DNA from: Micromussa lordhowensis
Taxonomy: Eukaryota > Cnidaria > Anthozoa > Scleractinia > Lobophylliidae
DNA length: 64,000 nucleotides
Direction: 5' to 3'
Assembly: GCA_964020085.1 (NCBI GenBank)
Contig: OZ026598.1
Coordinates: forward strand, 12,435,816-12,499,815
Shown here: positions 11,170-20,944 of the stretch, piece by piece
How the letters are laid out: each line of letters begins with the position of its first letter
Position numbering within the stretch: position 1 is the stretch's first letter
Made by a program: the position numbers and the translations under genes
Notes under the pieces: generated by a model
What the model saw: the letters and a program-made list of their open reading frames with translations, nothing else
The model's database searches: none
What the model was told of the DNA's origin: nothing

Positions 11170-12590
11170 CTGCTGCAAAAAGAGGAAGACTTCGAATCTG
11201 CCCTCTGCAGAATTCTACCAAAGCAGATTGCAGATTCTGAGCACCCCACACAACCACAACACAACTGTATGGCTTAACAACACGTGGCTTGTGCATCCTA
11301 TCTTATCTGCCACACAAACGTATAATTATCTATTGGTGAAATGGTTAGAGGAGAAACTACAAACTTTGTCCTACAGCCACTACACAATAGCCAACAGTTT
11401 TGAATTTGCCAATGAAATGTGCAAAATTCAGATCAACAATGGTGATATCCTTGTGTCTTATGATGTTTCCTCGCTATTTACCAACATGCCCTTAGAGAAA
11501 CTATACAGATAGTCGCTGATAAAGCATTTACCGACAGTTTGTTCAACAAAACACACCACTTGAACCTTAGGGGAACAGATCTTGTTCATCTACTCAGAGC
11601 ATCTGCTAATGACCAGATGTTTCAATTCAATGGGAAATTGTATGAACAAACCAATGGGCCGGGGTTGCCAGTGGTTCAACACTGGCACCACTGCTTGCCA
11701 ATGTTTTATGGGGTCAATTGAAGAAACTCCAAAGTGTGAAGGTAAAATTCCTTCATTCTATGAGAGATATGTCGATTACATGTTAGCCATAATGCCATAC
11801 ACAACATCAGCGACAGCTTTTCTTCAGGTTCTCAACAACTGCCACTCCCCAGTAAAGTTAACCATTGAAATAGAGAGCAGTGGTGTGCTTCCCTTTCTTG
11901 GTATGCAGCTACTGTACAGAGCCCCTGAGATCAAGACCAAAGTTTACGTAAAACCTACAAACACAGGTCTCTCGCTCCACTACCAGAGCCCTGTTATTTT
12001 GCTCTATAAACAAGGGCTGTTGAAAACCATGCTTGATTGTGCATACCTTTTATTGTCATGTTGGACATATTTTTCTGAAGAATGCGACCACTTGAAAGCA
12101 CTGTTCTCTCAGCTGAAATTTCTGCAACAACTTGCCAATGCTACCATCAGAAATTTTTTTGCTTCAAAAGCTGCAGATCAGCAGCCAACACCTGCCACTG
12201 AGGAAAGCCCCCCAGTTTGAAAAGTTCTGCCCTTTAAAGAACAGGATTCTCCAGATTTATCACACAAACAACTCAAGGAGGTAAGCTAGAAAACTTGTGC
12301 AGTCCTCCAACCAGTTTTTGCCAAGATCCAGCAAGTGCTTAATGTGCAAGAGTAAAAAACACCTTTTGTAAATTACCAGCATGTGTAGTCTATAAATGTA
12401 GTCTATAGCTAGAGACACACACTGTGTTGTCCCAAAAGACCTTGAAAAACAGTTTTCCATCCTTAAGAAGTGCCACAAAAAGTTTGATTGTTTAGTACAT
12501 GAAATGTTACTAATTAGAGACTTCACCATCTCTCAGTGTCCAATCAGACTCAATCCAGGCAAAACTATTTGCGTGGCATTGCTGCTTGAA
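11170..12590 (+). mobile_element. Decayed Penelope-like element (RT and GIY-YIG remnant)
   Basis: Successive frames read a Penelope-like reverse transcriptase: NNGDILVSYDVSSLFTNMPL (11228-11512), FQFNGKLYEQTNGPGLP (11539-11721), then FYERYVDYMLAIMP and VYVKPTNTGLSLHYQS (11582-12220). The usual YVDD catalytic box reads YVDY, so the polymerase would be dead even without the frameshifts. The normally conserved VAMGSPLGP motif is also frameshifted. Downstream, SLIVLVHEMLLIRD-like residues near 12480-12530 match the end of the GIY-YIG nuclease domain. The 5' part and terminal repeats were not found. Confidence 0.75.
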
Positions 12591-13100
12591 ATTAATTAAA
12601 CCTATTCTATTTTGCCTTCACTACACAATCAAACACACTCAAAGGTTGAAGCATGGGCGCGTTAGTCAGCCAGGCCCAGGATATGTTTAATTGCGACAAT
12701 AAGCTTACAACAAAATGGATAAGATACATCAAGTAACGTCCTACATGCGCCAAAGCCGGACACGTAAACCCCCAAACTCTCTTGTTAGGAAAAATAGGGA
12801 CCGTGTACCCCCGACCAAATGCAGTGGCGCTACCTTTGGGGTTTTAAGGTTGGTCTATAAACAAGAGAATGAAAAGCAAATCATATGACGCTAAATTACA
12901 CAATAAAAATAAACCTAAATGGGAAAATGCTAGTGGCAGGGCTGACCGTAGAATGTCACAAGTTTCTCAACTGTCTCTTTTTACAAACGTACTACCCATG
13001 AACCCTAGCGTACTATGCTCGCACCCAGTTCTCTGTTCTGTGTCGGCAAAATATTAATTTATGTCAATACCGATTATCACAAATTACATTTTTTTTTAAC
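12591..13100. other. No gene seen
   Basis: Unassigned sequence leading to the AACCGCG repeats; no supported ORF or structural RNA. Confidence 0.4.
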
Positions 13101-13260
13101 CGCGCGGCCATGGGCCGAGCGCGGTTCTTGCTCTGCACGGGGTTTATTATTAACCGCGCGGCCATGGGCCGAGCGCGGTTCATGTTTTACCCGGGGGTTT
13201 TTTTTTTAACCGCGTGGCCATGGGCCGAGCGCGGTTCTTGCTCTGCACGGGGTTTATTAT
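13101..13260. repeat. AACCGCG hairpin repeat, three units
   Basis: Three tandem units of about 55-65 bases each begin AACCGCGCGGCCATGGGCC and continue GAGCGCGGTT, so every unit is itself a hairpin. Units one and three continue CTTGCTCTGCACGGGG. A related AACCGCG..GCGGTTCTTG block occurs at 22003-22052. The two could be the ends of a larger element that received the Polinton; that is speculative. Confidence 0.85.
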
Positions 13261-14497
13261 TTTTTGCCATTTTCTCGGTGACCAGACCCAAACTTCTCTC
13301 GGCCAGACTTCGAATGACGCAACTTACGATGTTTATTCAAAGCTGTTAAGACGTTAATGTACTGAAAATTTATGAATACTCTACTCTTTATTTGGTGCAA
13401 CATATATTGCCTTTTTGTGTTATTGAAGAGCTTGATTCGAAGCGAGTGTTAAATGCATAAAAAGTAAATACGTCATTAATGGAATGTGTCGACTATGCAA
13501 CTTTTCTTGGGCAGCGTGTTGAATACGATTGTGCTTGTTTTGAACTTTAATTTCGCGAGGGGCGACCGTGATTGATGTAACTGTTATTTTGGGAGTATTT
13601 TTCGTAGTTTTAGACAAGAGAAGTATTGCCGTGTTGTTTTATTGAAGCGAGTTCAAAGATCGGAAGGAAAATTAAATATTTGCAAGCTAAGCAAAGAACG
13701 TGTCAGAACGTGCAAGGATTATGTCATTGACAGGGAAATAACCACCATACTAAAGATAGCCGTGGATAAAGTAATTCTTGAATTATGTGAATGTTGTGAC
13801 TTTGCTAGCGCTTTACTCATGGAAAAAACAGTTAAATTTAATGGTGACTTTTAAGAAAAAAAGCTGTTGTTAATAGTGTTATTATAGGATCTTTCGTATC
13901 GTTCATGCCCATACACATCCCAGATTAAGACAATTACGTCATCGGAGATTTCACAACGGCTACGACTGATGGTGCAATCGAGGTTCACGGTGGCTACAAG
14001 TGATGGTGCAATAAGAGGCTTAAATAGTTCGTGTGTAGTCGTTGCTGTCAGTTGTTGCATTACATATTGATCAGGTGATTTTGTGTCTACAGTCAACAGT
14101 GAATCAACAAGTTCTGCTTGCAGACAAGAGACGTGAAGGTAGACGTTTTGGTGTTTATTTCGGAAAATGCAAGAGTCGCGCGATATTACAGTTTGTGTTG
14201 ATCAAGGGATGTGCTGTCTACAATAATCAGTGAATCATCAAGGACTTCTTTGGAATGTCCACTGCTTTGCGGCTCTGGTGCGAAGGAAACAGTTCAATTT
14301 CAAAAGCACGGTTATAAGACCTAAAAGATCTTCTTGTTTTTTGTCGGTGAGCAGACCCAAACTCCCACTCACGGCCAATTGTGTTCACCGGATGATGTCA
14401 TCATCAGCCAATTACAGGCCATTTCTCAGCTCTTTTCGTCATATCTCCCCCTCAGGAGGGTTTTGTCAAGTTAGCAAATTAACTGTTTACACAAAAA
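13261..14497. other. Non-coding stretch with internal direct repeats
   Basis: Imperfect direct repeats include GTGACCAGACCCAAACTTC (about 13278) against GTGAGCAGACCCAAACTCC (about 14346), and TGTCTACAGTCAACAGTGAA (about 14083) against TGTCTACAATAATCAGTGAA (about 14214). Short open frames here have no recognisable domains. Confidence 0.4.
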
Positions 14498-14820
14498 ATG
14501 GCGGCCTTCGGCAATGGGCATCAGGACATTTGCATTTGGGACCAGCTGCTGGCTAGTAAGGCTGAAATCATCCAGAGTTAAGCTGTATTTTCGTTTTGCG
14601 TGCAAAACAGAACATTTTGTAATCTGGAATGTTTGCATTGTTTCTGTTCACTTTCAAAGGGAATATTCAATGCGCTAAAAAGGTATTACGTCTGGCCATG
14701 AAATACGCTGACGGTGATAAATGTAACATCGTGTATAGTTCGCCAGAAGCAATGGTGGAATTTTCTGGGGAAAAAAAGTCCAAACTTTGCCTTAGCACTC
14801 GTCAAAAATCCATACGTAAA
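14498..14820 (+). pseudogene. Unrecognised two-exon ORF, 5' part, cut by the Polinton
   Basis: ATG at 14498 sits in a good context (AAAAAATGGCGG) and opens MAAFGNGHQDICIWDQ. A plausible donor follows codon 26 at 14577 (A|GTTAAG), and a plausible acceptor with a pyrimidine tract ends at 14659 (TTTCAAAG). The phases agree and the second exon runs NIQCAKKVLRLAMKYADGDK to ...STRQKSIRK at 14820. There the Polinton target duplication CGT AAA falls exactly on two codons. After the element the same phase stays open from 21843 to 21968. I do not recognise the protein. Splicing is inferred from sequence only. Confidence 0.45.
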
Positions 14821-14925
14821 AGTAGTAGGAAAGTAGGGGTTCTCCAACGGGCACACAAAGACACAGTGACGTCACAATACCCTAGGGGTTGACGTCATCA
14901 AAAGTGATGACATCCTAATCTAAAC
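14821..14925. repeat. Polinton left inverted repeat, outer segment
   Basis: Matches the reverse complement of the right end (about 21745-21836), including GACGTCA boxes. At about 14925, after CTAATCTAAA, similarity stops and resumes at about 16762, so the left repeat is split by an insertion. Confidence 0.8.
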
Positions 14926-16761
14926 ATAGGCACGCAAGGCGTGCAAGGCATGAAGTCTCGGAGATAGGAGCATTCATGGAGCTCTTTACAGTAATGATTT
15001 GGCTAATTTGACAAGTCTTTTTGGTTGCGATGTACAGCAAGCGAGAAACTGGGAATTTATGATATACATGGTAAGATAAGTAATTAGTAAGCCATAAAAT
15101 GTTTGACTGAACAATCTACAGTGATTTGACCCATCTCCAGATTAATGTAGATACCATCTTATTTCAAACAGGCAATTTGATTCGTTGATAAAATCCACAC
15201 TGTGATTGGCGACACACGCACATGCATTAACTCCCTGCTACTCACAGATCTCATAGCCCATTCAACCCCCAAGAGGAATTTTTGCTCAAAAGTACTCAAG
15301 TTAAGAGAGCTTTTCGCATTTTATACGAGTCGTACGTTTACCCTTTTTACACAACAACACTACTTCACCCGAAAATAGAAAGAAAGAGGAATAAAAACCT
15401 CTCTGATTCGTTGAAAGTCTGATTTAATTAAATTGCACTTTAATTTGACGCCCAGCAGTCTTCAAAGAACATTTGAACAGTTCTCATATATTTTACCTTT
15501 AAAGTATCGGACTGAAATGAATGTCATCAAATAAAACTATAAACTACTACTGCAGAAATGCAAAAACAGTTTAGAAATGAAAGCTTCTTTTTTATTTAGT
15601 ATCCTGGAAACAATAGCCGACAACTTGTAAGCTCTAATTGAATTTACTTCCATTTGAAAAACAAAAGTGTGAAGTTACCATTTATAACTAAAAATACCAA
15701 ACATCTTGTGCGAACGATTTACTTCCATATGAAAAACAAAAGTGTCAAATTACCATTTTTAACTAAAAATAGCAAGCATCTCGTGGGAACAAGTGGTGAT
15801 GATTTGCCAGCTCTAATTGAATTTACTCCCTTGTGAAAAACAAGTGTCAAATTACCCTTTGTAACTAAAAAATAAAATATCTTGTTATATTTCCATGCAA
15901 CAACAACAAAACAATCGTTACCTGTACCTATTGTAAACGTTCGAACTCTTTCAAATCAAAATAGTCTGGTCTCCTCTAAAACATTTCCTAAGAACTAAAA
16001 GCAACGATGCGTGACGTCTAATTGAATTTACTCCTTGTGAAAAACAAAAATATCAAGTTACCATTTGTAACTAAAAATAGCAATCATCTCGTGGGAACAA
16101 GTGGTGATGATTTGCCAGCTCTAATTGAATTTACTCCCTTGTGAAAAACAAAAGTGTCAAATTACCCTTTGTAACGAAAAAATACAAATATCTCGTTATA
16201 TTTGCACGCAACAAGAACACAGCAACCGTTACCTGTACCTATTGTAAACGTTCGAACTCTTTCAAATCAAAATAGTCTCGTCTCCTCTAAAACATTTCGT
16301 AAGAACTAGAAGCAACGATGCATGACGTCTAATTGAATTTACTCCTTGTGAAAAACAAAAATATCAAGTTACCTTTGTAACTAAAAATAAAAACATCTCA
16401 TCCATTTGCATACAACTACCTCACGCACTGTTTCCTACCTCAAGGCTCATCTCATCCATAACTAAAATCCTAAGCCTAACTCACAGAAAATGCCAAAGTA
16501 AACCCAATATATGAATACTTCCTCCTCTTTTATAGAAGAATAAATATGGCAGTTCTGAACTGTATCAAATCTTCTCATATACCATTTACTTTTAAAACAA
16601 GAAATTTGATTGGCTGTTTATAGTAGATCCGATCTGATTGGTGTAAAATACATACATCTCTCACTCATTGACTCACTCACTGACTTACTGATCCATTGAC
16701 CCATCCACAACATACTCGACGCGCCAACTAAGAGATATTTTTTTTACAAAAAAATAACTCA
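14926..16761. repeat. 1.84-kb insertion in the Polinton left arm, rich in direct repeats
   Basis: Absent from the right arm. At 15640-16400 about six copies of a unit near 60 bases (GAATTTACTCCCTTGTGAAA, AACAAAAGTGTCAAATTACC) occur, embedded in a larger direct repeat of period about 308 (15781 and 16089 both start TCGTGGGAACAAGTGGTGAT). Translation gives repeated VKLPF-TKN peptides that look incidental. No transposase or terminal repeats were identified, so the origin of this insert is unknown. Confidence 0.65.
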
Positions 16762-17440
16762 AAAATAAAATAGTGACGTCATCGGGATGGAGGGGTGTGT
16801 AGGGTGTCATTGGAAGTATTACGTCATAATCTTAAAATGGGTAGAATGATGTCATATAATTATTTTTAGTACCAGAGGTCATATGATTTTTTCATTATAA
16901 ATACGTTGGAACCTCAAAGGTATGCTATCTTGAGCAACTAGCAAAGGAAGCTGAATTCACAGCAAAACGAAACTCAAGACGAATGTTTGAAGTTTGGTTG
17001 TTATGAATACCAGTGAAATAAAGTTCTCAGCACTGTTTGTGTAAAACTAATAGTTTTTCAATAAAGTTCATTACTTGAAGGAGTTCATTGTTCTATTCAA
17101 ATAGTTTGTTCAAGCATATCAGCTCCGTGCCTCAGCTTTGGCGAGGAGAGAGAGCGAGAGACAGAGAATATATTATTCGGCTTAGCTAACTGCTCGAGTT
17201 TTCCGCTCCGTTAGTCACGCACTGAACTCTTTTTTCAACCCTAGATTTGCATACAAACTCCAACGGAAAAGCCCATGGGACAGCTCTACCATTGAAATTA
17301 CAACAATAAAAAGTTCAGACTGCTAATTAATTGTCAACACGCGACAATAAATATTTTTTGGATGACGCGTTTTCTTAACAGACTTGCTTGTTATTAGCGA
17401 ATACAAAAAATAATACACACAGATTTGAAATGAATACACC
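16762..17440. repeat. Polinton left inverted repeat, inner segment
   Basis: Matches the reverse complement of 20945-21345 in two blocks (16762-16917 and about 17200-17440). Between them lie about 280 bases not present on the right. This extra piece follows a TATAAATA-like box (16903) and contains two AATAAA signals (about 17018 and 17060). It could be a small transcription unit, though that is only an inference. Confidence 0.8.
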
Positions 17441-17497
17441 AAAATTAATACAACTACAACATGTTTATGAGTAGAGTATCAGAAAATTAGGATGCAA

Positions 17498-18478
17498 TCA
17501 ATCGTCTTCATCGTATTGAGAGTACTTGTAAGGCGAAGTCCTGTGTAAACGTCGAGATCATCTAGAGGTTTTCTTCGGTTCATAGTCGAGGTAATTTACA
17601 AATTTGGCAGACTGGGGGCGTTTACGTTTATTATTCTGAATGCGTTGCATCTCCGAAATTGGCAGGGGCACCATCAGAGTTTGCTGTTTCAGATATCTTA
17701 GTAACTCCTGAGGGATATTTTCTTCTATCTCTACTTGATTAAAGTTTTCTTCTCCAGGGAGCACCTTTGTTCTCAGCCTACAGTCATCTCGAGTGGTAGT
17801 TTTCAAATTGATCAAAAGATAACCATAGGGCCTTCTTACAGCTTCTTCATATTGTTTTAGGAAGGGGATACATTTGTTTTGCTAGGGTCAAAACTTGTAG
17901 TTTATCAAGTGGATTTTTGAACAACACCAAGTAATGACTGTTTAACCTGATGCTTTGGTTGCCTTTGCCTTGATGGAACAGATTTTGCACTATGTAAATA
18001 ACGCTCAGATTTCGGTGATGCGATCCTTTTGTAAACAGGTTCATGATCCGATTATCTTTTCTGGCTTCAATCATTTGGTCGTCAAAGACAATTAAATTCC
18101 GTTTGTTAACACTAAAATAATCATCTTGCTCTAAAGCCGTTGGGATTCCCTTGACAAATTCTATATTTGGTATGGCGACTAGCATTTCCATATAGGCGGG
18201 CTGCCACTGTGAGTAACACCACATTTTCCTTTCGGGAGGAAGATTAACCATTCTGTAAGCCTGTCTTAACAGCGATTGGACCCAGATCGTCTTGCCTGAT
18301 CCAGTCATCCCGGCCACCATGCAAGTGAACAGATGTTCAAACTGAAACCGCTGACACTTTTCTTGAGACATCGGTATGACTGGAGCAAAATTGGAATTAC
18401 TGTGTTTGCTGTTCATATGTCTTTGCAAATTATCCTTTCTAGAAAATCCTTTTGACAAACAGGACAGGACCAACTCAT
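17498..18478 (-). pseudogene. Polinton-type A32-like packaging ATPase, broken
   Basis: The main open segment (17847-18473) carries Walker A GMTGSGKT near residues 55-62 and Walker B NLIVFDDQ near 126-133. Later hydrophobic motifs (SVIYIVQNLF, HYLVLFKNPLD) match the FtsK/HerA-like DNA-packaging ATPases of Polintons and adintoviruses. The best ATG is 18478, in another frame. It opens the first half of a C2H2-type finger (CPVC), while the histidine half lies in the ATPase frame, so a small indel near 18455 splits the finger. Another frameshift near 17850 separates the C-terminal part (17558-17815), which ends at an in-frame TGA (17558-17560) and would otherwise continue to 17498. Role by homology: pumping the genome into capsids. 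Confidence 0.85.
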
Positions 18479-18527
18479 GTCAACTCACTCAAAGCCTAGC
18501 GCGAACTGACAAAATGTGTATAATGTT

Positions 18528-18545
18528 CCACATTTATATAGGCTT
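18528..18545 (-). promoter_or_regulatory. Candidate TATA box for the ATPase gene
   Basis: GCCTATATAAATGTGG on the minus strand lies about 55-60 bases upstream of the ATG at 18478, in the short gap between divergent genes. It is the only TATA-like box in that gap. Function is inferred from position. Confidence 0.4.
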
Positions 18546-18565
18546 CAACCACCACAGTTCTATTA

Positions 18566-18972
18566 TTGTCCCTCCACCCCCTCCTCCTCCTCCTCAATTC
18601 TATTGTTTTCCCTCCTCCTCCGCCTCCGCCTCCTCAATTGTATTGTTTTCCTTCCTCCTCCTCCGCCTCCTCCTCAATTGTATTGTTTTCCCTCCTCTTC
18701 CTCCTCCTCTGCCTCCTCCTCCTCAATTCTATTGTTTTCCCTCCTTCTCCTCCTCTTCCTCCTCAATTCTGTTGTTTTCCCTCCTCCTCCTCAATTCTAT
18801 TGTATTTTCTCCTCCGCCTCCTCCTCCTCCTCAATTCTATTGTTTTCCCTCCTCCTCCTCCTCCTCAATTCTATTGTATTTTCTCCTCCGCCTCCTCCTC
18901 CTCAATTCTATTGTTTTCCCTCCTCTTCCTCCTCCTCCTCCTCCTCCTCCTCCTCAATTCTATTGTTTAATT
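18566..18972. repeat. TCC / CAATTCTATTGTTTTCCC minisatellite
   Basis: About eleven units alternate a variable (TCC)n run with CAATTCTATTGTTTTCCC. Further single units follow at 19127-19190 and 19548-19605. One strand is almost pure pyrimidine, so triplex or H-DNA formation is possible. Open frames across it in all three phases are proline- or serine/leucine-rich artefacts of the repeat. Confidence 0.9.
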
Positions 18973-18984
18973 AAGACAATTAAA

Positions 18985-19125
18985 CAATGTGCTCAAGGGA
19001 TACATCCCCTTTCCCGAAGAAAACAGGCAAAAATTGCATCCATATAAGGATGTTCTAATTAGTCTCGCAGAACCAAATGTTCCCTACAAGAAGAAAAACC
19101 AGATTCTTGTGCAAGAGGGTGGTGC
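18985..19125 (+). pseudogene. Polinton small basic gene, partial copy A
   Basis: Contains only the 3' half of the gene seen complete at 19687-20013 (from NVLKGYIPFPEENRQKLHPY to ILVQEGG) and then runs into TCC repeat. It lacks a start region. Its spacing to copy B is about 420 bases, the same as B to C, so it is the outermost remnant of a tandem array. Confidence 0.75.
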
Positions 19126-19274
19126 ACTCCTCCTCCTCAATTCTATTGTTTTCCCTCCTCCTCCTCCTCCTCCTCCTCCCCCTTAATTCTATTGTTTAAT
19201 TAAGACAATTAAACTACAACCAGCACAATTCTTTAAAAAACCGTTAACGTGTGTCTCTAGTTTAGTCTGCAATT

Positions 19275-19550
19275 ATGTCTCGGGTAGTAAAGAACAATCG
19301 TGGTTTTCTTCAACTGTTAGCCCATTGCCCTACCCATCAATGCGAGTTTCTATTAAGGACTGCCACTCCACAACAAGTTCACACATTAGTTCAAGTTTTA
19401 TACAATGTGCTCAAGGGATACATCCCCTTTCCCGAAGAAAACAGGCAAAAATTGCATCCATATAAGGATGTTCTAATTAGTTTCGCAGAACCGAATGTTC
19501 CCTACAAGAAGAAAAACCAGATTCTTGTGCAAGAGGGTGGTGCACTCCTC
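19275..19550 (+). pseudogene. Polinton small basic gene, copy B (3' end replaced by TCC repeat)
   Basis: ATG at 19275 opens MSRVVKNNRGFLQLLAHCPT and the frame is nearly identical to copy C through ILVQEGG. There the sequence switches into the TCC minisatellite, replacing the hydrophobic C terminus with proline-rich translation. The upstream leader (TTTAATTAAGACAATTAAAC) is duplicated too. Loss of the C-terminal segment probably makes it non-functional. Confidence 0.75.
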
Positions 19551-19686
19551 CTCCTCAATTCTATTGTTTTCCCTCCTCCTCCTCCTCCTCCTCCTCAATT
19601 CTATTGTTTAATTAAGACAATTAAACTACAACCAGCACAATTCTTTAAAAAACGGTTAACGTGTTTCTCTAGTTTAGTCTGCAATT

Positions 19687-20013
19687 ATGTCTCGGGTAGT
19701 AAAGAACAATCGTGGTTTTCTTCAACTGTTAGCCCATTGCCCTACCCATCAATGCGAGTTTCTATTAAGGACTGCCACTCCACAACAAGTTCACACATTA
19801 GTTCAAGTTTTATACAATGTGCTCAAGGGATACATCCCCTTTCCCGAAGAAAACAGGCAGAAATTGCATCCATATAAGGATGTTCTAATTAGTCTCGCAG
19901 AACCGAATGTTCCCTACAAAAAGAAAAAGCAGATTCTTGTGCAAGAGGGTGGTGGATTTATCCAAGACTTGTTGCCCCCGGTTATAAGTAGCTTGGGATT
20001 TCTTCTGCTATAA
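19687..20013 (+). CDS. Small basic/hydrophobic virion-type protein, intact copy C
   Basis: Encodes 108 residues: an N-terminal MSRVVKNNRGFLQLLAHCPT, a predicted helical middle, a lysine cluster (YKKKKQ) near residues 77-82 and a glycine-led hydrophobic tail ending ISSLGFLLL. This layout is a conserved small gene in cnidarian Polintons. It has been compared with adenovirus core/pX-like peptides, a comparison I consider plausible but unproven. It is the only undamaged Polinton gene here. It is followed after about 60 bases by the acidic gene at 20076, in the usual Polinton order. Confidence 0.7.
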   Translation: MSRVVKNNRGFLQLLAHCPTHQCEFLLRTATPQQVHTLVQVLYNVLKGYIPFPEENRQKLHPYKDVLISLAEPNVPYKKKKQILVQEGGGFIQDLLPPVISSLGFLLL

Positions 20014-20075
20014 ATGCAATAACCCTTAACGAGATCAATCATTTCATATCTTCTTTTGACGAGTGCGGTTCGGGC

Positions 20076-20895
20076 ATGAAGCGAAAGGTACATTGGGATG
20101 ATGAAGAAATTGGAGAAGGCGAAATGGAGCCTTTTGAGGAAGCAGGCAAGACAGATGTCTCTGAAGATGAGCAGAGCGATGACGAGGAACCACGAATTAA
20201 AGATGTGTTAGAGAGTCTCTCACAAACCGTTTCCAGAAAACGCGCTTCTGACTTACTACACAGTATGGCTGCTTCCAAGGATATTCCGTTTTGGACTCCA
20301 CGTGGTCAATTACTTCGAAAAAATCGCATAATTCCCGTAACAAACATCGCTGAGTTGGTGGAATATGTATTGCTCCCTCATAATGAGGAGGTAATCAAAC
20401 CCAGAGCGTTTAATACTTTCCTGGCAGAGTTAGGAGTTGACAAGCATTTAATAAAAAACAAGAAAATTTTGGGTGATTTACAATGTACTAGAAAAAGAAA
20501 AGGTTAATAGAGAGAACAAAGGCGAAGGTGGTGATGACAGTGACCGTAGCTATAGTAGCGACAGTAGTGCGGAAGAGTAAAGTTAATCTGAAAGCAATGA
20601 TGCAGAAAGTGATAGCGAGTCTGACCGAGAGGGAATCATTCAAAAAGAGTCCTCGAAACCATGTCACCATTGTCAAAACTGGAATGTGTCCGTAACTGCG
20701 GTGGTAAAGTGTCCCAGATGCTTTTGACACGCTAACTTTACTATTTGTCCCATTTGTGGTTACAATATTCCGCTTGATAGTGAACATATAAAAGAAGCCT
20801 TTGCTCGTTGTAATGACTGTGGTGCAGTGAGTCACGAAAACATGAAAACATTGAAAGTGAGGTTATATTTTCCCGCGAGTGACGATAAAAACTGA
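20076..20895 (+). pseudogene. Polinton acidic gene with zinc-ribbon C terminus, broken
   Basis: The first open part (20076-20507, 143 residues) has a D/E-rich N terminus and a conserved block with FWTPRGQLLRKNRIIPVTNI and AELVEYVLLPHN, which I recognise from cnidarian Polintons. A small indel near 20483 shifts the frame. The continuing frame has a Ser/Asp/Glu-rich stretch with two stops (about 20578 and 20584), then four paired-cysteine motifs (CHHC, CPRC, CPIC, CNDC) interrupted by a TGA at about 20727, ending at 20895. The spacing suggests two zinc ribbons. AATAAA follows at about 20919. The role is unknown; a structural or nucleic-acid-binding role is inferred. Confidence 0.65.
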
Positions 20896-20944
20896 TTTTG
20901 TTATATCGTTATTATTTAAATAAAGTTGTTTGAAAGTTTAATGA

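Noticed and set aside
12260..12529. 89-codon minus-strand ORF
   Set aside because: Shadow of the plus-strand Penelope-like GIY-YIG remnant.
18376..19047. Long proline- or serine/leucine-rich ORFs in all three forward frames
   Set aside because: Pure translation of the TCC/CAATTCTATTG minisatellite; absence of stops is a property of the repeat.
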